Shown here piece after piece: positions 35,464-49,575 of a stretch of 64,000 bases of DNA. Made by a program: the position numbers and the translations under genes. The notes beneath the pieces were generated by a model. The model saw only the letters and a program-made list of their open reading frames with translations. It made no database searches and had not been told where the DNA came from. The stretch spans positions 18,132,160 through 18,196,159 of the forward strand of contig NC_083601.1 of NCBI RefSeq assembly GCF_029168945.1, written 5' to 3'. The stretch comes from Cannabis sativa (lineage: Eukaryota; Streptophyta; Magnoliopsida; Rosales; Cannabaceae). Position 1 is the first letter of the stretch, and every line of letters starts with the position of its first letter.

Positions 35464-38188
35464 TGTAACGCCCTGATTTCCCGAGACGTCACACTAGCTA
35501 GTCCGTTTAAAACCATTTAAGATAAAGACAATAAAAGACTTCTTTAATGAAAAATAACTAAGCATGAGATCTCATTATTTTTAAAACAAAACATTTATTT
35601 ATTCATAACCTTAAAATATAAAGCTTTACAAAAACTATTTGAATCATAATCTTTAATGAAATATTTTTAAACCAAAACATCGTGACAATCCCCTAACATG
35701 TAATCCATGCCTCGAGCTCGCCACCCTCAATGTATAGTTTTGCCTTTACCTGCACATAGAGTACCCGTGAGCTAACGCCCAGTAAGAAGAGCTATGTAGG
35801 ACATAACCCCCCCCGCCCCAACCAGATAACATAGTCATAAGTATAACAATATCACAACATCAAATCAATTCATACCATACTTGCATATACATAATAACAT
35901 GTCATATCACACATTATTCTCACATACAATACAACATCATATCACAGTGTAATCTTAATGCATGCTATACTCACACACATAACACATAGTATCTTATCGC
36001 ACATTGTTCTCACATACGATAATCTACTCCCACTCATGTTGATCAGACATGAAGTGTAACTTGCCCTGCCTTGTGTTGTTCTCACACTCGGAATCCAATA
36101 GGGCAATCCCTTATCACAAGTTATACTCACCCATGATAGGATAACCTGCAAGTAAACCCATACAAGCAGCCAAAAATATATCCTGCAGTGCTATGCTCAC
36201 ACCAGCAGCAGAAAACCTATCCTATAAGTGTTATCCTCACACAAACAGTCAAAAGCCTTATCACTATCACACACTAATAACATTAGCATAAAACAACAAT
36301 CTACCATAAATGTAAATACAAACCCATAATACAGTTGTATGTTTCAACATACACCCTGTGCACAGATGTCTACTCTTCTTACCTCAGTTGTTAGGAACAC
36401 CTTCTTAATACTCCAAGCACCTCAATGAATTTTCTTGTTGAGGACAAGATCCTCAAATCTCACTGCTTAATACTTGTTATCTCGTCACTACTACCTATAA
36501 CAACACATGGTTTAAGGCCCTAACATTAAAATTCATACTCTTACAGTACAGCAGAAAGATCACTATTTTTGACCAACAACTATACTAATTCAGTGAAAGT
36601 TGTCTTCATAAAAATTATAGGAAATTTCATTATCTTTCCAATGATATAAAGATCATTAAAAATGGATTAAAACTGAGGGAGTTATGATTGTTTTACTGAA
36701 ACTATTTCTGAGAAGAAATATGGAGTAACGAATTACACGACTTAGCAAAAATACAAACTTTTGACATTGAATGGTTCAGAACTAGAAGATAAAATCTTCA
36801 TCAAAGTTTTAGAAAATTAAATTATCTTTCTAATGATACAAAAATATTTGAAATTGGAATTATATTCAAAGAGATATTACAATTTTACCAAAACAGTTTT
36901 GCAAGAACAAGATTCAAGAAACGAATCACATGATATTGAAAAAAACTAACTTTTTGACATAGTATGACTTCGAATTAACAAAAAGTTTCTTCATAAAACT
37001 TATGGGAAATTGAATAAGCTTTAAAACCACATATAGATCATTAAAAATGGATGAGAATTGAGACAGTTATTGTATTTTAAGTGAAAGTATGTTTTTCTGG
37101 AAATATAAAGAAAACGAATTACAACCATAGCAGAAAGATGATAATTTTCGACTTAGAAGAACACCGAATTGGTTATTTGTTTCTTGATAAAAATTTTAGA
37201 TCATCGAATAAGCTTTCTAACGATACAAAAATCTCTAAAAACGGATCAATATCAAGAGAGATATCATCACTTTACTGAAACTTGTTTTTTCTGAAAACGA
37301 AAAATATAATAGGTCCGAACCCTAGATAACATTTAGCATTATTGAGTAAGAAAATATTTCATACCTCTTCACAACTTTCTATTTGATGTCTCAAGCCCGC
37401 AAGCCTTGATTATAAATCCAAAACTTTAAGAATGAAGGTAGAAAATAAGAAGAATTGTGGAAGGTTTGAGAGGAGCAACCATGAAGAAGAATGAGGCTTT
37501 GACTAATTGGTTTGGAGAGGAAAAATAAAACTATGATAGTTTAGGGTTTGATAAAAAGATTATGAGATATCGTATTCTGATAGGTTTAGGTTAACTAAAA
37601 AATAATAATATATAATAAAATGCTAAAATATTATTAAATCAACAAATATCTAATTTTTAAATTTTAAAAGTAAGTCCTTTATCTCGTAACTTTAGGCTCA
37701 GTTTTCACCTAGAAAACTTCCGAATTATGATATAACTATTTCTACAAAATTTATAGATCTTTGAATTATCTTTCCAATGCCACTGGAATCACCTCAATCG
37801 GAGCTCTAAAACTTTAGATATGATCATTTTAGTAAAACAGTTTTTAATCCTCCGAATTTATCCAAACCTACGAATTTTTTTAACATTAATTCCATTATAA
37901 TGTTATTTAATGCACTTCATACAATAAATTAAACCCACTAAATAATGTATAAAACTCTAATAGACTTTGATATTGGGCTTTAATTGAGTAATTATCCTAA
38001 TTCGTAAAAACACCTTAATTTTACCTTGACACTTACTATAATTTCAACTATGTTTAGAAATCTATCAATACTATTCTAAGCAATTATCTCTATTTACTAT
38101 TAGTAGAAATAAATAAAATACTTATTCTCATACAAAGTGTATAACAAATAAAATTTAAAATATATGTATATTTTTATCGGGTATTACA
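35464..38188 (-). repeat. Complete LTR of family Z
   Basis: The 2,725-bp LTR shares with the Y LTR (42064) its start, a conserved block around 'gagtacccgtgagctaacgc' and a run of degenerate 'gttNtNctcacac' repeats; the rest differs. This suggests a common chromovirus ancestor. Confidence 0.85.
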
Positions 38189-39266
38189 TTCTACCCTCCT
38201 TAAAGAAATTTCGTCCTCGAAATTTAACTACCAAATACACGAGGGACTTCATGTTTGTCACCACTTACTACATGACCTCCTTATCTACCATATGGACCCA
38301 ACAAATATGTAGTTAACTTTTATCTTATTGGTCAAACTACAACACATATAACATATACATCCTAATTTAAATATTGTTATTCCTTTATACATTACTTAAA
38401 TAACAAAACATACTCCATCACAATAACTTATATATACGTGCTTTAAATACATAAATTTTGCAATAACATGCTCGTAATTTTATAAAAAAAACTCTTCTCT
38501 TATGAACATCCTTATATGCCACTTGAGAACACATTATACAATACAAAAATAACAAACAACAAGGAGTAGGGTAGAAGAACTTATGCAAACTTCTCTTTAA
38601 TTGTTCCCATTCTTTCATTGAATGTTAATTTTTTTTTTAACTTAATTTCCTCCATAAAGCTACAATTCCGTTATTATAGTTTCGTAGCATAATTATTAAG
38701 AATGTTGCCCTACACATAACGATCCAATATATCATCAACAAACCGATGTCATTCAACAGACCATATGTCTTCTATAAATTACATAAACTACATGTAAGCT
38801 AAAGATCGTTTAAGGTCTTCTTACACATGCGAGCTAGCCAATATATAGGCTTAGAAGCACACAAGTTAACATACTCTCAGGAATGAGCTACATGCATATG
38901 ATCATTTTAGTAAAACAGTTTTTAATCCTGCGAATTTATCCAAACCTACGAATTTTTTTAACATTAATTCCATTATTATGTTATTTAATGCACTTCATAC
39001 AATAAATTAAACCCACTAAATAATGTATAAAACTCTAATAGACTTTGATATTGGACTTTAATTGAGTAATTATCCTAATTCGTAAAAACACCTTAATTTT
39101 ACCTTGACACTTATTATAATTTCAACTATGTTTAGAAATATATCAATAATATTCTAAGCAATTATCTCTATTCACTATCAGTAGAAATAAATAAAATACT
39201 TATTCTCATACAAATTGTATGACAAATAAAATTTAAAATATATGTATATTTTTAACGGGTATTACA

Positions 39267-42063
39267 TATAGGAAGCCCATTTAAGTTTTACTAAGTAAAT
39301 AGACTAGGTTGCTAAAATAAAATTTGACATAAGTAATTTTATTTAGGCCCAATTAGATTTGGGCTTATTCAATGAATATTAATTGTTTATTTTAAGGTTA
39401 AATTCTTCTCTTTTGGACCTTGTGTGAGAGTTGGGGGCCAATAGAAGTGGGTACGACATACTGAACTCAGCTCCCCTTCACATGAACTACCCTAATTGTG
39501 AAGGCCCATTTGCCTTATTGAAATAATTGTATTAGGTTAATTATATTAGTCTAACCTAATTAAAATTGAATTATCAACATAATTAACTTTTAAAATATGT
39601 GAATTTATTTTTCATTTAATATTTTAAAGTTAATTTTAGAAAAACACTTAAGTAAAGATATATATTCTAGATAGTTATTTCTAGTACTAATTATATTTTC
39701 TAATATTTAAATAGGAAAATATCATTGATTGTGAAATTAATTGTTTAATAATTAATTTTGGAACAATATAAGTTTAGTATATTTTCTTAGTATTAAACTA
39801 GAATTAATAATTAAGTTTCCTTTTATACTTAATTATTTATTTCTTGAATTTAATACAATTAATTAAATTGAAAATTTCAATATATAAGTTGATTTTCATC
39901 ATGATACTTAAATATTGTTATTTTCATGTTATTTAATTAAAGTTGAAAATTATCTTAAGTTTGGAATCTTATTTCAGAATAACTTAAATCTGAATAATTT
40001 TCAAAATATATTTTATTTTATTTTATTAATCTTTTTCCCAAAATTTCGAAATTGCATTTCTTAAATGCAGAAATTTCAAATTTTATTTGACTAATAGATT
40101 AAAGTTGTAAATTATTTATTTTAATTTTGGACCAACTTAAATCAATGATTTTTTCATTTAATGATTAATTAAAATAAATGAACTGAAATATATTATAATT
40201 AGAAATTGAATTAATTAGTCAATCAAAGTCTAGATAGATATTATCTGTTTTGCTTGAGTTATTTTTCTAGTGTATTAAATTAAATAGAAATTAATATTTA
40301 AGTTGATTCTTAATCATGATACTTAAATATTTGAAAATTTTCTTAAATATTTAATTATTAGGAAAATTATATTTTTGTTGTAAATTAATTTTATTAATTA
40401 ATTTTGGGCCAACATAAAATTAAGATAATTTTTCCAGGATTTATTTTTATTTTTATTTTAAAGCATTTGTCAAAAATTGTATTCTTATATACTTCATTTA
40501 TTTTCGAAATGCAATATATATTTATAGAAAATTAAATTTGAGTTGTAAATTAATAAATTAATTTTGAAACAACTTAAATTGCATACTTTTCTAAATATTT
40601 ATGGAAATTATTACTAAGATGGAAATAATTCACGTTATTTTCATATCCATCTAAGTATAATTTATAAATATTAAATTAAAATTTATATTTAGAATTTTTC
40701 TTTCTAAATTGGAAATTTTAATGAAATAGATATATATTTAAAATATATTGATTAAAATAAATATTAGAAGAAAATACACTTTAAATAATGAGCTTTATTA
40801 TTAAGACATTCGATCTCCATTGTTGGTTTACATAGCTTTTGTTTTAGTGAGTAATCCTCCCTAATGGAGGAACGTTCATTAGCAAGTTAGCACTGTTTAA
40901 TCTCGAAAGATAAGTATATTTATAAGTGTTTTATATGGTATTGATCACCCTAATGGTGGCGACTGTATTTGACTTACAAAATATGAAATAATGGTGGAAG
41001 CTCATAAGATAGAATAGCCTTGACTCTCGCCTAAACGGGACAACGCGGATTCCAATCTTGATCGAATAAAAGGTTGCTAGAATGTTTATCATTTTAGATG
41101 AGCTGACAACTCTATTCAATGGATGGTAGCTTTGACTCTCGCCTAAACGGGACACTGATATCAGTTTGTTGAAAACCTTGGAAATTATTTAGGATGGTAT
41201 GTTTTAGTATTTTCACTTATCATTCCTACTTGCTATATGTTTAATAATTTCTGAATTGTGTATGAATTTATATTGAACCATGTTATTTTCTGTTATTAAA
41301 TTGTAGTTTAATTTCAAATCTTCATTGTTGGTCTAACTTGGTTTGTTTTTCTAATGAGATAAATCCCTAATGGCTTTTCACCATTAGACATACATAATAG
41401 TGTTAGATCTCGAAAGATAAATATTGTATATGCAACATCTAGCTGTTCATCAATTGATGACACCTTAGACTAGTATTTTACAATATGAAACAAGAAGATT
41501 GTATAAATAAGATTACTTTGACTCTCGCTAATCGGAGCATCGTTGGATTCTTATTTAAAACGAAATTATCCTAATTCCTCTTAGCTTATTCATTTCGAAT
41601 TAGCTCAATGACATATCATTGGATGAATGGTCTATAAATCATATAAAGTCATTCTATATTTTCTCTTAAGAAATTAAATGACAAATATCATTATATTCCC
41701 GAAATTCTATCCCAAAATGATATAAATCCTCAATCTTAGAAATCTCCTACTTGTATGGGAAAATCAACTTAGAGTTAAATTAGTAGTGGTGGTCCAAGAA
41801 AGAATTACTCATTATACAGTTACACTTTCACAAGTGTTTCATAACAATTTTCTATCAATGGATTCAAACTGTATGAGTTTAGTATTCTGTGACCAGAATC
41901 CACTTGCACTATTCTAAGAACTCTTTAATGTAACTAAACTTAAGTCATCAAAAGATACAACCACATATTTTTATAAATCTATGGCATTTGTATCTTGTTC
42001 ATAGTGGTTTTGACAAGATCATTCTCTGCAAAGAGTTAATATGCCTATATCCACTGAAAGTAT
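39267..42063 (+). other. Presumed internal region of element X2, non-coding
   Basis: 2.8 kb of AT-rich DNA without coding frames lies between the Z tail and element Y. It is assigned to X2 because it continues past Y (52671) into a decayed Copia pol that ends in an X LTR. It contains two diverged copies of a roughly 200-bp cassette (about 40850-41045 and 41345-41540), each with 'gatctcgaaagataa' and 'tttgactctcgc' motifs. The assignment is inferred, since the left junction with an X LTR has been lost. Confidence 0.5.
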
Positions 42064-44669
42064 TGTAACACCCCGATTTCCCGAGATGTCACATAGGATA
42101 GTCCGTATAAAACAATTTAATAAGATAAAGACAATCAAATACTGCTTTATTGAAAAATATCCAAGCATGAGATCTCATTGTTTAAAACAAAATACTTTTA
42201 GTACTGTAAACTTAAATAAGAACTAGTTAAGTCAAAATAATAGTTCCAAAATGTTTAGCAGTTAAAAACATTAAAAGTAAAATACTGTGCCAGCCCCCTA
42301 ACATGCGGTCCACGCCTCGAGCTCTTCATTCTCACTGCTTAGCCTTACCCTTACCTGCACACAGAGTACCCGTGAGCTAACGCCCAGTAAGAAGAGCTAT
42401 GTAGGACATAACCCTCCTAACTAGTTACTTGACATAATTTGCTCTTTTATATTAATCAACAGTAATTCACATTCCATAAATATATCCACAACGCATGTTG
42501 TTCTCACATGCACACATCAAGTCTCATACCGCACATTATACTCACATACGATAATCAACTATTCTCTCATGTTGATCAGACATGAGGTAACCTACCCTGC
42601 CTTGTGTTATTCTCACACTTGGCATCCAACAGGGCAATTAATTACCATAAGTTGTACTCACCCATGATAATGTTATAACCTGCAAGTGTTGTGCTCACAC
42701 AAGCAGCAAGACCCTAATATTATTCTCGTGCTAATGATGCTCACAAAATATAAGGAAATCACAACACTATCAAATTAAATAACAAACCAACCCAAGTTGT
42801 ATGCATAACATACACCCTGTGTACAGATGTCCACTCTTCTTACCTCAGTTGCTAAGACCACACTTGCTACCTCGAGCACCTCAACGAATTTCCTTGTTGA
42901 GAACAAGATCCTAGACATTCATTAACACAGCAATACACTCAAAATACATTCAAGTATGAATCTCTAACTCATACAGAAACTTACGTAAAAATACGTAACA
43001 CATAGGTCCATTTTACTTGCATGACACACCATACATAAGCATTTATTATTTTGATTCACACAAACATATTACATGGACTCAAACAAACATTCTTAACGTA
43101 AAACATGAATTCATACAACACATTTTTACGTAAAATTTACTAAAATACTATTTATTCTTATTAAAGTCCAAATAAATAGTTAATTAATCACCAATAATTA
43201 TAATAAATACCTACAACAACCAATAAATAATAAAACATATTCCTTTTGATATCATAGACAGTAAATGGTATTTCAAAAATACATTTTACTATTTTAACAA
43301 CACTTATCTATTTTTCATAATTAACTTAAGCATTAATTAAGTAAATTCATGAAAAATACCAAAATTAATTAAAAACCGAATCTAACTCTTCTAATACACT
43401 TTATAATCTGTAATAAGTCATAATTAATTTTCTTTGAATTTTCTAAGCAACCTAGGTATTTTTCATAATTAAAATAAGAAATAACATCAATAATTCATGA
43501 AAAATACATAATCGCCTGAAAATTCAATCTACCAATTTTATAACCGTTTATATATCATAGTCCATCATATAAAATAAATCTAGATTTTTCTGAGCACCCT
43601 AAGTATTTTTCATAATTAATTTAATAAATAACACAAATAATTCATGAAAAATACAAAATTAACCGAAATTCGAATCTACCAATTTTGCAATAGTTTATAT
43701 CTCATAACTAATCATATAAAATATATTTAGATTTTTCTGAGTAATCTAAGTATTTTTCATAATTAATTTAACAAATAAACCAAATAATTCATAATAAATC
43801 AAATAATTGCAAGAAAATTATCAAACTTCATAGTAGGCCTAAGAACACCTAGCACAAGTCAAGAACTGAAAGAAAATTGAAAAATAACCTCCAGAAACCC
43901 CTGAACGGAGTGTCGTCGGAGTTCTCGTCGGTTTCGTCGCCGGTAAAGTGTAACTTTGTCTCCGATGGCTCTTGAAGCGTCCTTTCGATTGGGGAAGCTC
44001 TCCACAATGCTCAGGACCTCAAAACGATCAAGAAAAGTGGTCCGAGAGGGCAGATCGGGGTTGTCTTCTTCGTTGGCGGTGTACCGTCTTTAATGGAGTC
44101 CAAAATTTTGGATTTTCGTTTTGGACGTTAAAGCTTCGTTTTCTTACGTCAAAAACAATCCTTAGGGTCCCATGCACTCAAATATAACCTCCCTTGACCC
44201 AAGAACAAGCTTAAACACGTTCGAATTCGAGTCCGTAACTAAGCCGCACCTTTGAAGCTTCAAAAATGGCGAATCTCAAAACGACGACTTCCGCCCCTTA
44301 TACCACGTTAAAAAGCTTCCTTAGGTCGTATATAAGTGATCCCAAACCCCCACGTTCACCCAGGTTTCACTCCGCTTGAAGAAACGAAAGTTTTCGGTAC
44401 CGTATACGCCGTATACGTGCTCTCTCTCTCTCTCGTTGGTTCTCTGTTTTGGGTGAACGAAAATAGAGTTTAAAACCTAATTTCTATCGTGTTTAAACCC
44501 AAGCAAAATATCGCATTGAACCGAAGTGGAGCGATTCCCATTCCACCAAAATAGGCGTTCGGTTTGTGTGTTCCGTTCATGCGTACGTGAGTTTGAATAT
44601 TAGTTGTTAATAATAATAATAATAATAATAATAAACATAATAATAATAATGATAATAATAATAATAATG

Positions 44670-44736
<67 letters not shown>

Positions 44737-44737
44737 G

Positions 44738-44774
<37 letters not shown>

Positions 44775-44962
44775 TACCCATATAACAATATCCAGACATA
44801 TGTATCTATTAGGCATTATACACATGCCAATAAAATCAAATATTATATCATCATAAAAATAATCCCATACATATTTAAATCCATAAATATGTAACATAAA
44901 AAAAAATACTCTCAGCTAAATAAAATTACAAAAATACCCTTTCGGGGTTAGCGGATATTACA
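42064..44962 (-). repeat. Gypsy Y left LTR (3' LTR)
   Basis: TG...CA bounded. It carries a long (TAA)n tract at about 44607-44773 interrupted by TGA and ACGT, a CT tract near 44425, and a more GC-rich part at about 43890-44300. Frames of isoleucine, leucine or tyrosine runs across the TAA tract are not genes. Confidence 0.93.
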
Positions 44963-44999
44963 ATTATCCCCCTCTAAAAGAAAATTTCGTCCCGAAATT

Positions 45000-47900
45000 T
45001 TACTCAAATAATTCTGGATATTGTTCTCGCATATCAGACTCTAGCTCCCAAGTAGCTTCCTCAACCACACTGTTTCTCCATAGGACTTTCACCAAGGTAA
45101 TTGTCTTATTTCTCAAAATCTTATCCTTTTGATCAAGAATCTTTACCGGACGTTCATTGTAGGACAAATCTTCCTGCAAACCCAGTGTTTCATAGCTCAA
45201 AACATGCGATGGGTCTGACACATATTTCCGGAGTTGAGATACATGAAATACATTGTGCACCCCAGATAATGATGGCGGTAAAGCTATTCTATAAGCTACA
45301 CTGCCCACTCTATCCAATATCTGAAATGGACCAACATATCTGGGACTTAGTTTCCCTCTCTTGCCAAATCTCTTCACCGAGAGTCCTTTTCGTGGTGTCA
45401 CTCGAAGAAACACATGATCACCCACTTCGAACTCAATGTCTCTCCGCTTCAGGTCTGCATAAGATTTCTGTCTGCTCTGAGCTGTGATCATTCTAGCCCT
45501 GATCTTCTGAATAGCTTCGTTGGTGTGCTGAACTGCATCTGGCCCTAGGAGTTTGTTCTCTCCCAACTCATCCCAATGCAGTGGAGACCTGCATTTTCTC
45601 CCATACAACATCTCATAGGGTGCTACCCCGATAGTAGACTGATAGCTGTTGTTGTAAGAAAATTCAATCAAAGGCAGGTATTTGCTCCATGATCCTTGGA
45701 AATCTATCACACATGCCCTCAACATATCCTCCAAGATCTGATTTGTTCTCTCAGTTTGACCATCTTTCTCTGGATGATATGCAGTGCTGAACTTCAATCG
45801 AGTTCCCATTGCTCTCTGTAAGCTTTCCCAAAAAGACGAAGTGAACCGAGCATCTCGATCACAAACAATAGAATACGGTGCCCCATGTAATCTCACAATC
45901 TCATTCACATAAAGTTCAGCAAAATGGTCCATGGAGTAAGTCATGCGTACTGGTAGAAAATGGGCAGATTTTGTATACCTATCAATGACTACCCAAATGG
46001 CGTCATGTTGCTTTGTAGTCTTAGGTAATCCAGTCACAAAATCCATGGAAATCTCTTCCCACTTCCATTCAGGGAGCTTCAGTGGTTGTAACAATCCCGC
46101 TGGTCTTTGATGCTCTGCTTTAACTTGTTGACATGTTAAGCATTTGGCCACAAATTCAACTACATCCTTTTTCATACCAGGCCACCAATACAATACTTTT
46201 AGGTCATGGTACATTTTAGTGGTCCCGGGATGAACTGAATAAGGTGTAGTATGAGCTTCTACCAATATCCCCTTCTTGAGCTCATCATTATCGGGCACAT
46301 AAATTCGTCCCTTGAACCGAATTAATCCCGTGTCTGATATTTCATAATCTTTGGCGTTACTATTCAAAATTTCTTGCTTTAGTTCACTGAGCTTTTGATC
46401 TGTCGTCTGCCCCTCCTTAATTCTTTCTAACAAAGTGGATTGAAGTGTGACCTTTGCAAGTTGCCCTGTAATAAACTCTATACCAGCTCGTTCCATGTCT
46501 TCCACTAATTCCCTTGATACTCCTTGTAAAGTGGAAACTAGTCCGGGACCTCTACGGCTGAGTGCATCCGCTACCACATTGGCTTTACCGGGATGGTACA
46601 TTATCTCGCAGTCGTAGTCTTTGACTAGCTCCAACCATCTCCTCTGCCTCATGTTTAACTCTCTCTGGGTGAAAAAGTACTTTAAACTCTTATGATCGGT
46701 GTAGATTTCACATTTCACTCCATAGAGATAATGACGCCAGATTTTTAGTGCAAAAACCACTGCGGCTAACTCTAGGTCATGTGTCGGGTATCTCTGTTCG
46801 TATTCTTTTAATTGCCTTGAAGCGTAAGCAATTACCTTCCCTTCTTGCATTAGAACACAACCCAACCCTTGTTTAGATGCATCACAATATACCGCAAATT
46901 GTCCCTCTTCTGTTGGTAAACTGAGGATTGGTGCTGAGATAAGTCTATTCTTCAACTCTTGGAAGCTTTGCTCACACTTGTCTGACCAGGAAAATTTTAG
47001 ATTCTTCCTAGTTAATTCTGTTAAGGGTGTGGCTATCTTTGAGAACCCCTCAACAAATCTTCTATAATAGCCTGCTAAACCCAAAAAGCTTCGAACCTCT
47101 GAGGCGGTCTTTGGTCTAGGCCATTCTTTCACTGCAGCAACCTTGGCAGGATCTACTTTTATTCCCCCGTTAGTGACAATGTGGCCCAAAAATGCAACCT
47201 CGGACAACCAGAACTCACATTTTTTGTACTTGGCATACAATTGATGTTCTCTCAGTCGCTGCAAGGTCGAGCGTAAGTGCTCCTCATGTTCCTCCTCTGT
47301 CTTAGAATAAATCAGTATATCATCTATGAATACAATGACAAACTGATCCAGATATTCCTTGAAGACTCGGTTCATGAGGTCCATAAAAGCTGCTGGGGCA
47401 TTTGTAAGTCCAAATGACATCACCATGAACTCATAATGCCCGTATCTCGTTCTGAAGGCTGTCTTCGGTATATCTTCATTTTTGATTCTTAGCTGATGAT
47501 ACCCTGAACGAAGATCAATCTTAGAAAACACCTTTTTCCCTTGAAGCTGGTCAAACAAGTCGTCAATCCTCGGCAGTGGGTACCGATTCTTTATAGTCAC
47601 CTTGTTCAATTCTCGGTAATCTATGCACATTCTCATAGTACCGTCTTTCTTTTTAACAAATAGAACTGGTGCGCCCCACGGAGAGTAGCTAGGTCTGATA
47701 AACCCTAACTTAAGCAATTCTTCCAACTGTATTTTGAGTTCTTTCAATTCCGATGGTGCCATCCTATATGGTGCGCGGGAAACTGGTGCTGTTCCGGGCA
47801 CTAATTCTATCACAAATTCGATTTCTCTGTGTGGTGGTAACCCGGGTAACTCCTCTGGAAATACATCAAGAAACTCAGCAACTACCCGTGTTTCCTCCGG

Positions 47901-48450
47901 CTTTCTTTCAATTTTCTTGGTGTCATCAACCACATTAACTAGATACCCTAAGCACCCACGCTGCAATAGTTGCCCAGCCTTCATTGCCGAAATAATAGGA
48001 GTGCGGGGTTTCTTTCCTACCCCCCTGAACTCGAAAGTCTCTCCATCTTCTGGTGTGAAAACAACTTTCTTTTGCTTGCAGTCAATTGATGCTCCATATT
48101 TGGTAAGAAAATCCATGCCCAAGATTACATCAAAATCAAATAAATCTAATACAATCAGGTCTACAAATAATTCTCTACCATCTATCCTGACAGGTATACC
48201 CCTAAGCCAACTTCTAGAGATTACAACCTCCCCAGATGGTAACATGGTCCCAAACCCCACAGTAAATAATTCACTCGGTGCATTTATATGATTTACAATT
48301 GTGCTAGCAATAAAGGAATGAGTTGCACCAGAATCAAACAAAACTTTACAAGTGGTGTTGGCCATAGGAATCTGACCTGATACAACCGAAGGACCGGCCT
48401 CGCCTTCGCTTGAGTGATGGCAAAAACTCCGGGCCGGAACATACTTGTCA
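45000..48450 (-). CDS. Gypsy Y pol: protease-RT-RNase H-integrase-chromodomain
   Basis: The frame is open from 48845 down to 45000, with pol homology from about 48450. It encodes protease [11 protein letters not shown] (near 48340-48310) and RT ([29 protein letters not shown] near 47335-47310). RNase H follows ([26 protein letters not shown]). Integrase has the HHCC finger ([18 protein letters not shown]) and an intact D,D-35-E core ([22 protein letters not shown]). The C-terminus is a chromodomain ([25 protein letters not shown]). The pol product processes the polyprotein, copies the RNA to DNA and inserts it; the chromodomain targets chromatin. Near 48400-48430 about ten residues appear out of frame relative to relatives (two compensating indels). 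Confidence 0.93.
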
Positions 48451-49575
48451 TCTTTCTTGGGTTCCCGCTCTGTTCCCAGTCTGTCCCCACAGTGGGCAAT
48501 TGCGTTTGATGTGTCCTTCTTTTCCACATTTGTAGCATGCTTTTGCGCGACACTCGCCGAGATGACGTTTGGTACATTTAGGGCATTCTGGAATGTTTCG
48601 CCCACTGCTGCCATTAAATCGTTGGTCGTTATCACTTTTGTACCTCTTGTCTTGACTTGGCTGCCCGGACTGGTCCTGTCCCCGTTTCTTGTGGTCATTA
48701 GAATTGGCTCCACCTTTCTTAGATTCTCTCCCCGGCGCATTTTCCTTCCAAATTTTGTTTTCACTCCGCTCCGCCGTAAGAGCCATTTCGACAACTTGAG
48801 CATAACTGAATTGACCCCTTGACACAATTTCCACATCTCGAGCAACCATTGGTTTCAGGCCCTCCACAAATCGATGTGCTCGCACTCTATCAGTAGGTAC
48901 CAGATCTGGAGCGAATTTTGCCAATCTATCAAATTTTTGTGCATACTCAGTCACAGTAAGACTCCCTTGGACTAACCCAGTAAATTCATCGACCTTTGCC
49001 GCGAATCGCCGAGTTATAATACTTCTCATTAAAGACCCTTTTGAAATCGTCCCAGTTCATGGTATCTACATCCTTTGTTTGTTCCACCACCTCCCACCAG
49101 ATACGAGCATCTTTCCTCAGCATGTAAGATGCACACTTCACTCGGTCATTCCCATCCACCCTTAGCATCTGCAAAATGCTTTCTATGCGACTTATCCACT
49201 CCTCAGCCACTACCGGGTCTATGCCTCCCTCAAACTCAGGTGGGTGCTGTTTCCGAAATCTCTCTGCTAACATCTCATGTCTAGCCTCTGTAGCAGGATA
49301 TACCACTGCAGCTGGTGGGTCTCTATTTTCTGCATCCTGCCTTATTTGACCGGCGGCTCCGGTTGACGTCTCAGCTGACGAAGTTCTTCATCCTGCCTAT
49401 GAATGATTCCTTCCAGTGCGGCAATGCGCTCTTCCCATCCCTGTGGTGCTTGAGGTGGTTCATTGATCCCTCCATCATCTCGACCTTGGCCTTGGCCTCG
49501 ACCTCGACCTCGACCCACTCTAACTGACCTTCTAGGAGGCATTTCTAAACTCCTGAACCACACAAACCAATACAC
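48448..49575 (-). pseudogene. Gypsy Y gag, frame-broken
   Basis: From ATG 49575 comes a Gly/Arg-rich basic start (MPPRRSVRVGRGRG) and a coiled segment. The frame ends near 49342 while the capsid domain continues in the next frame (49306-48986: RFRKQHPPEFEGG, RKDARIWWEVVEQ). It then returns to the first frame near 49010 (AAKVDEFTGLVQGS) through the CCHC knuckle [14 protein letters not shown] to 48448. The two capsid frame changes compensate each other, about 330 nt apart. Pol lies in a third frame. In Gypsy A gag and protease share one frame, so a further frame change at about 48450-48480 is needed here; I cannot say whether that one is a mutation or programmed. Confidence 0.88.

Larger units (their letters stand above)
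32714..39266 (-). mobile_element. Non-autonomous LTR family Z, rearranged as LTR-internal-LTR-internal-LTR
   Basis: The order is: partial LTR 32714-33733, internal 33734-35463, complete LTR 35464-38188 (2,725 bp), partial internal 38189 to about 38898, LTR tail about 38899-39266. LTRs start TGTAACGCCCTGATTTCC and end CGGGTATTACA. Orientation is minus: a TGGTATCAGAGC primer-binding site reads on the minus strand at 35460-35449, and a purine tract adjoins the left LTR edge (33734). The 1.73-kb internal region has no open frame, so this is a non-autonomous (LARD-like) element presumably moved by a Tekay-type partner. Confidence 0.85.

Noticed and set aside
42490..42720. Possible CRISPR-like array in the Y LTR
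   Set aside because: The units are short, degenerate and irregularly spaced, in a plant LTR; a eukaryotic nuclear context excludes CRISPR.
43972..44187. Frame starting MKRPFDWGSS, repeated at 51673
   Set aside because: It lies in both LTRs of Gypsy Y, so repetition is expected. No domain is recognised and it starts with a non-ATG codon.
44215..44240. tRNA B-box-like GTTCGAATTC
   Set aside because: No A box or cloverleaf could be drawn around it.
44470..44900. Open frames of Ile, Leu or Tyr runs on both strands (also 52172-52600 and 4764-4973)
   Set aside because: They are translations of TAA/ATT microsatellites in LTRs or introns, with no conserved domain.
47734..48291. Plus-strand frame of 185 codons
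   Set aside because: Antisense shadow of the Gypsy Y pol frame.
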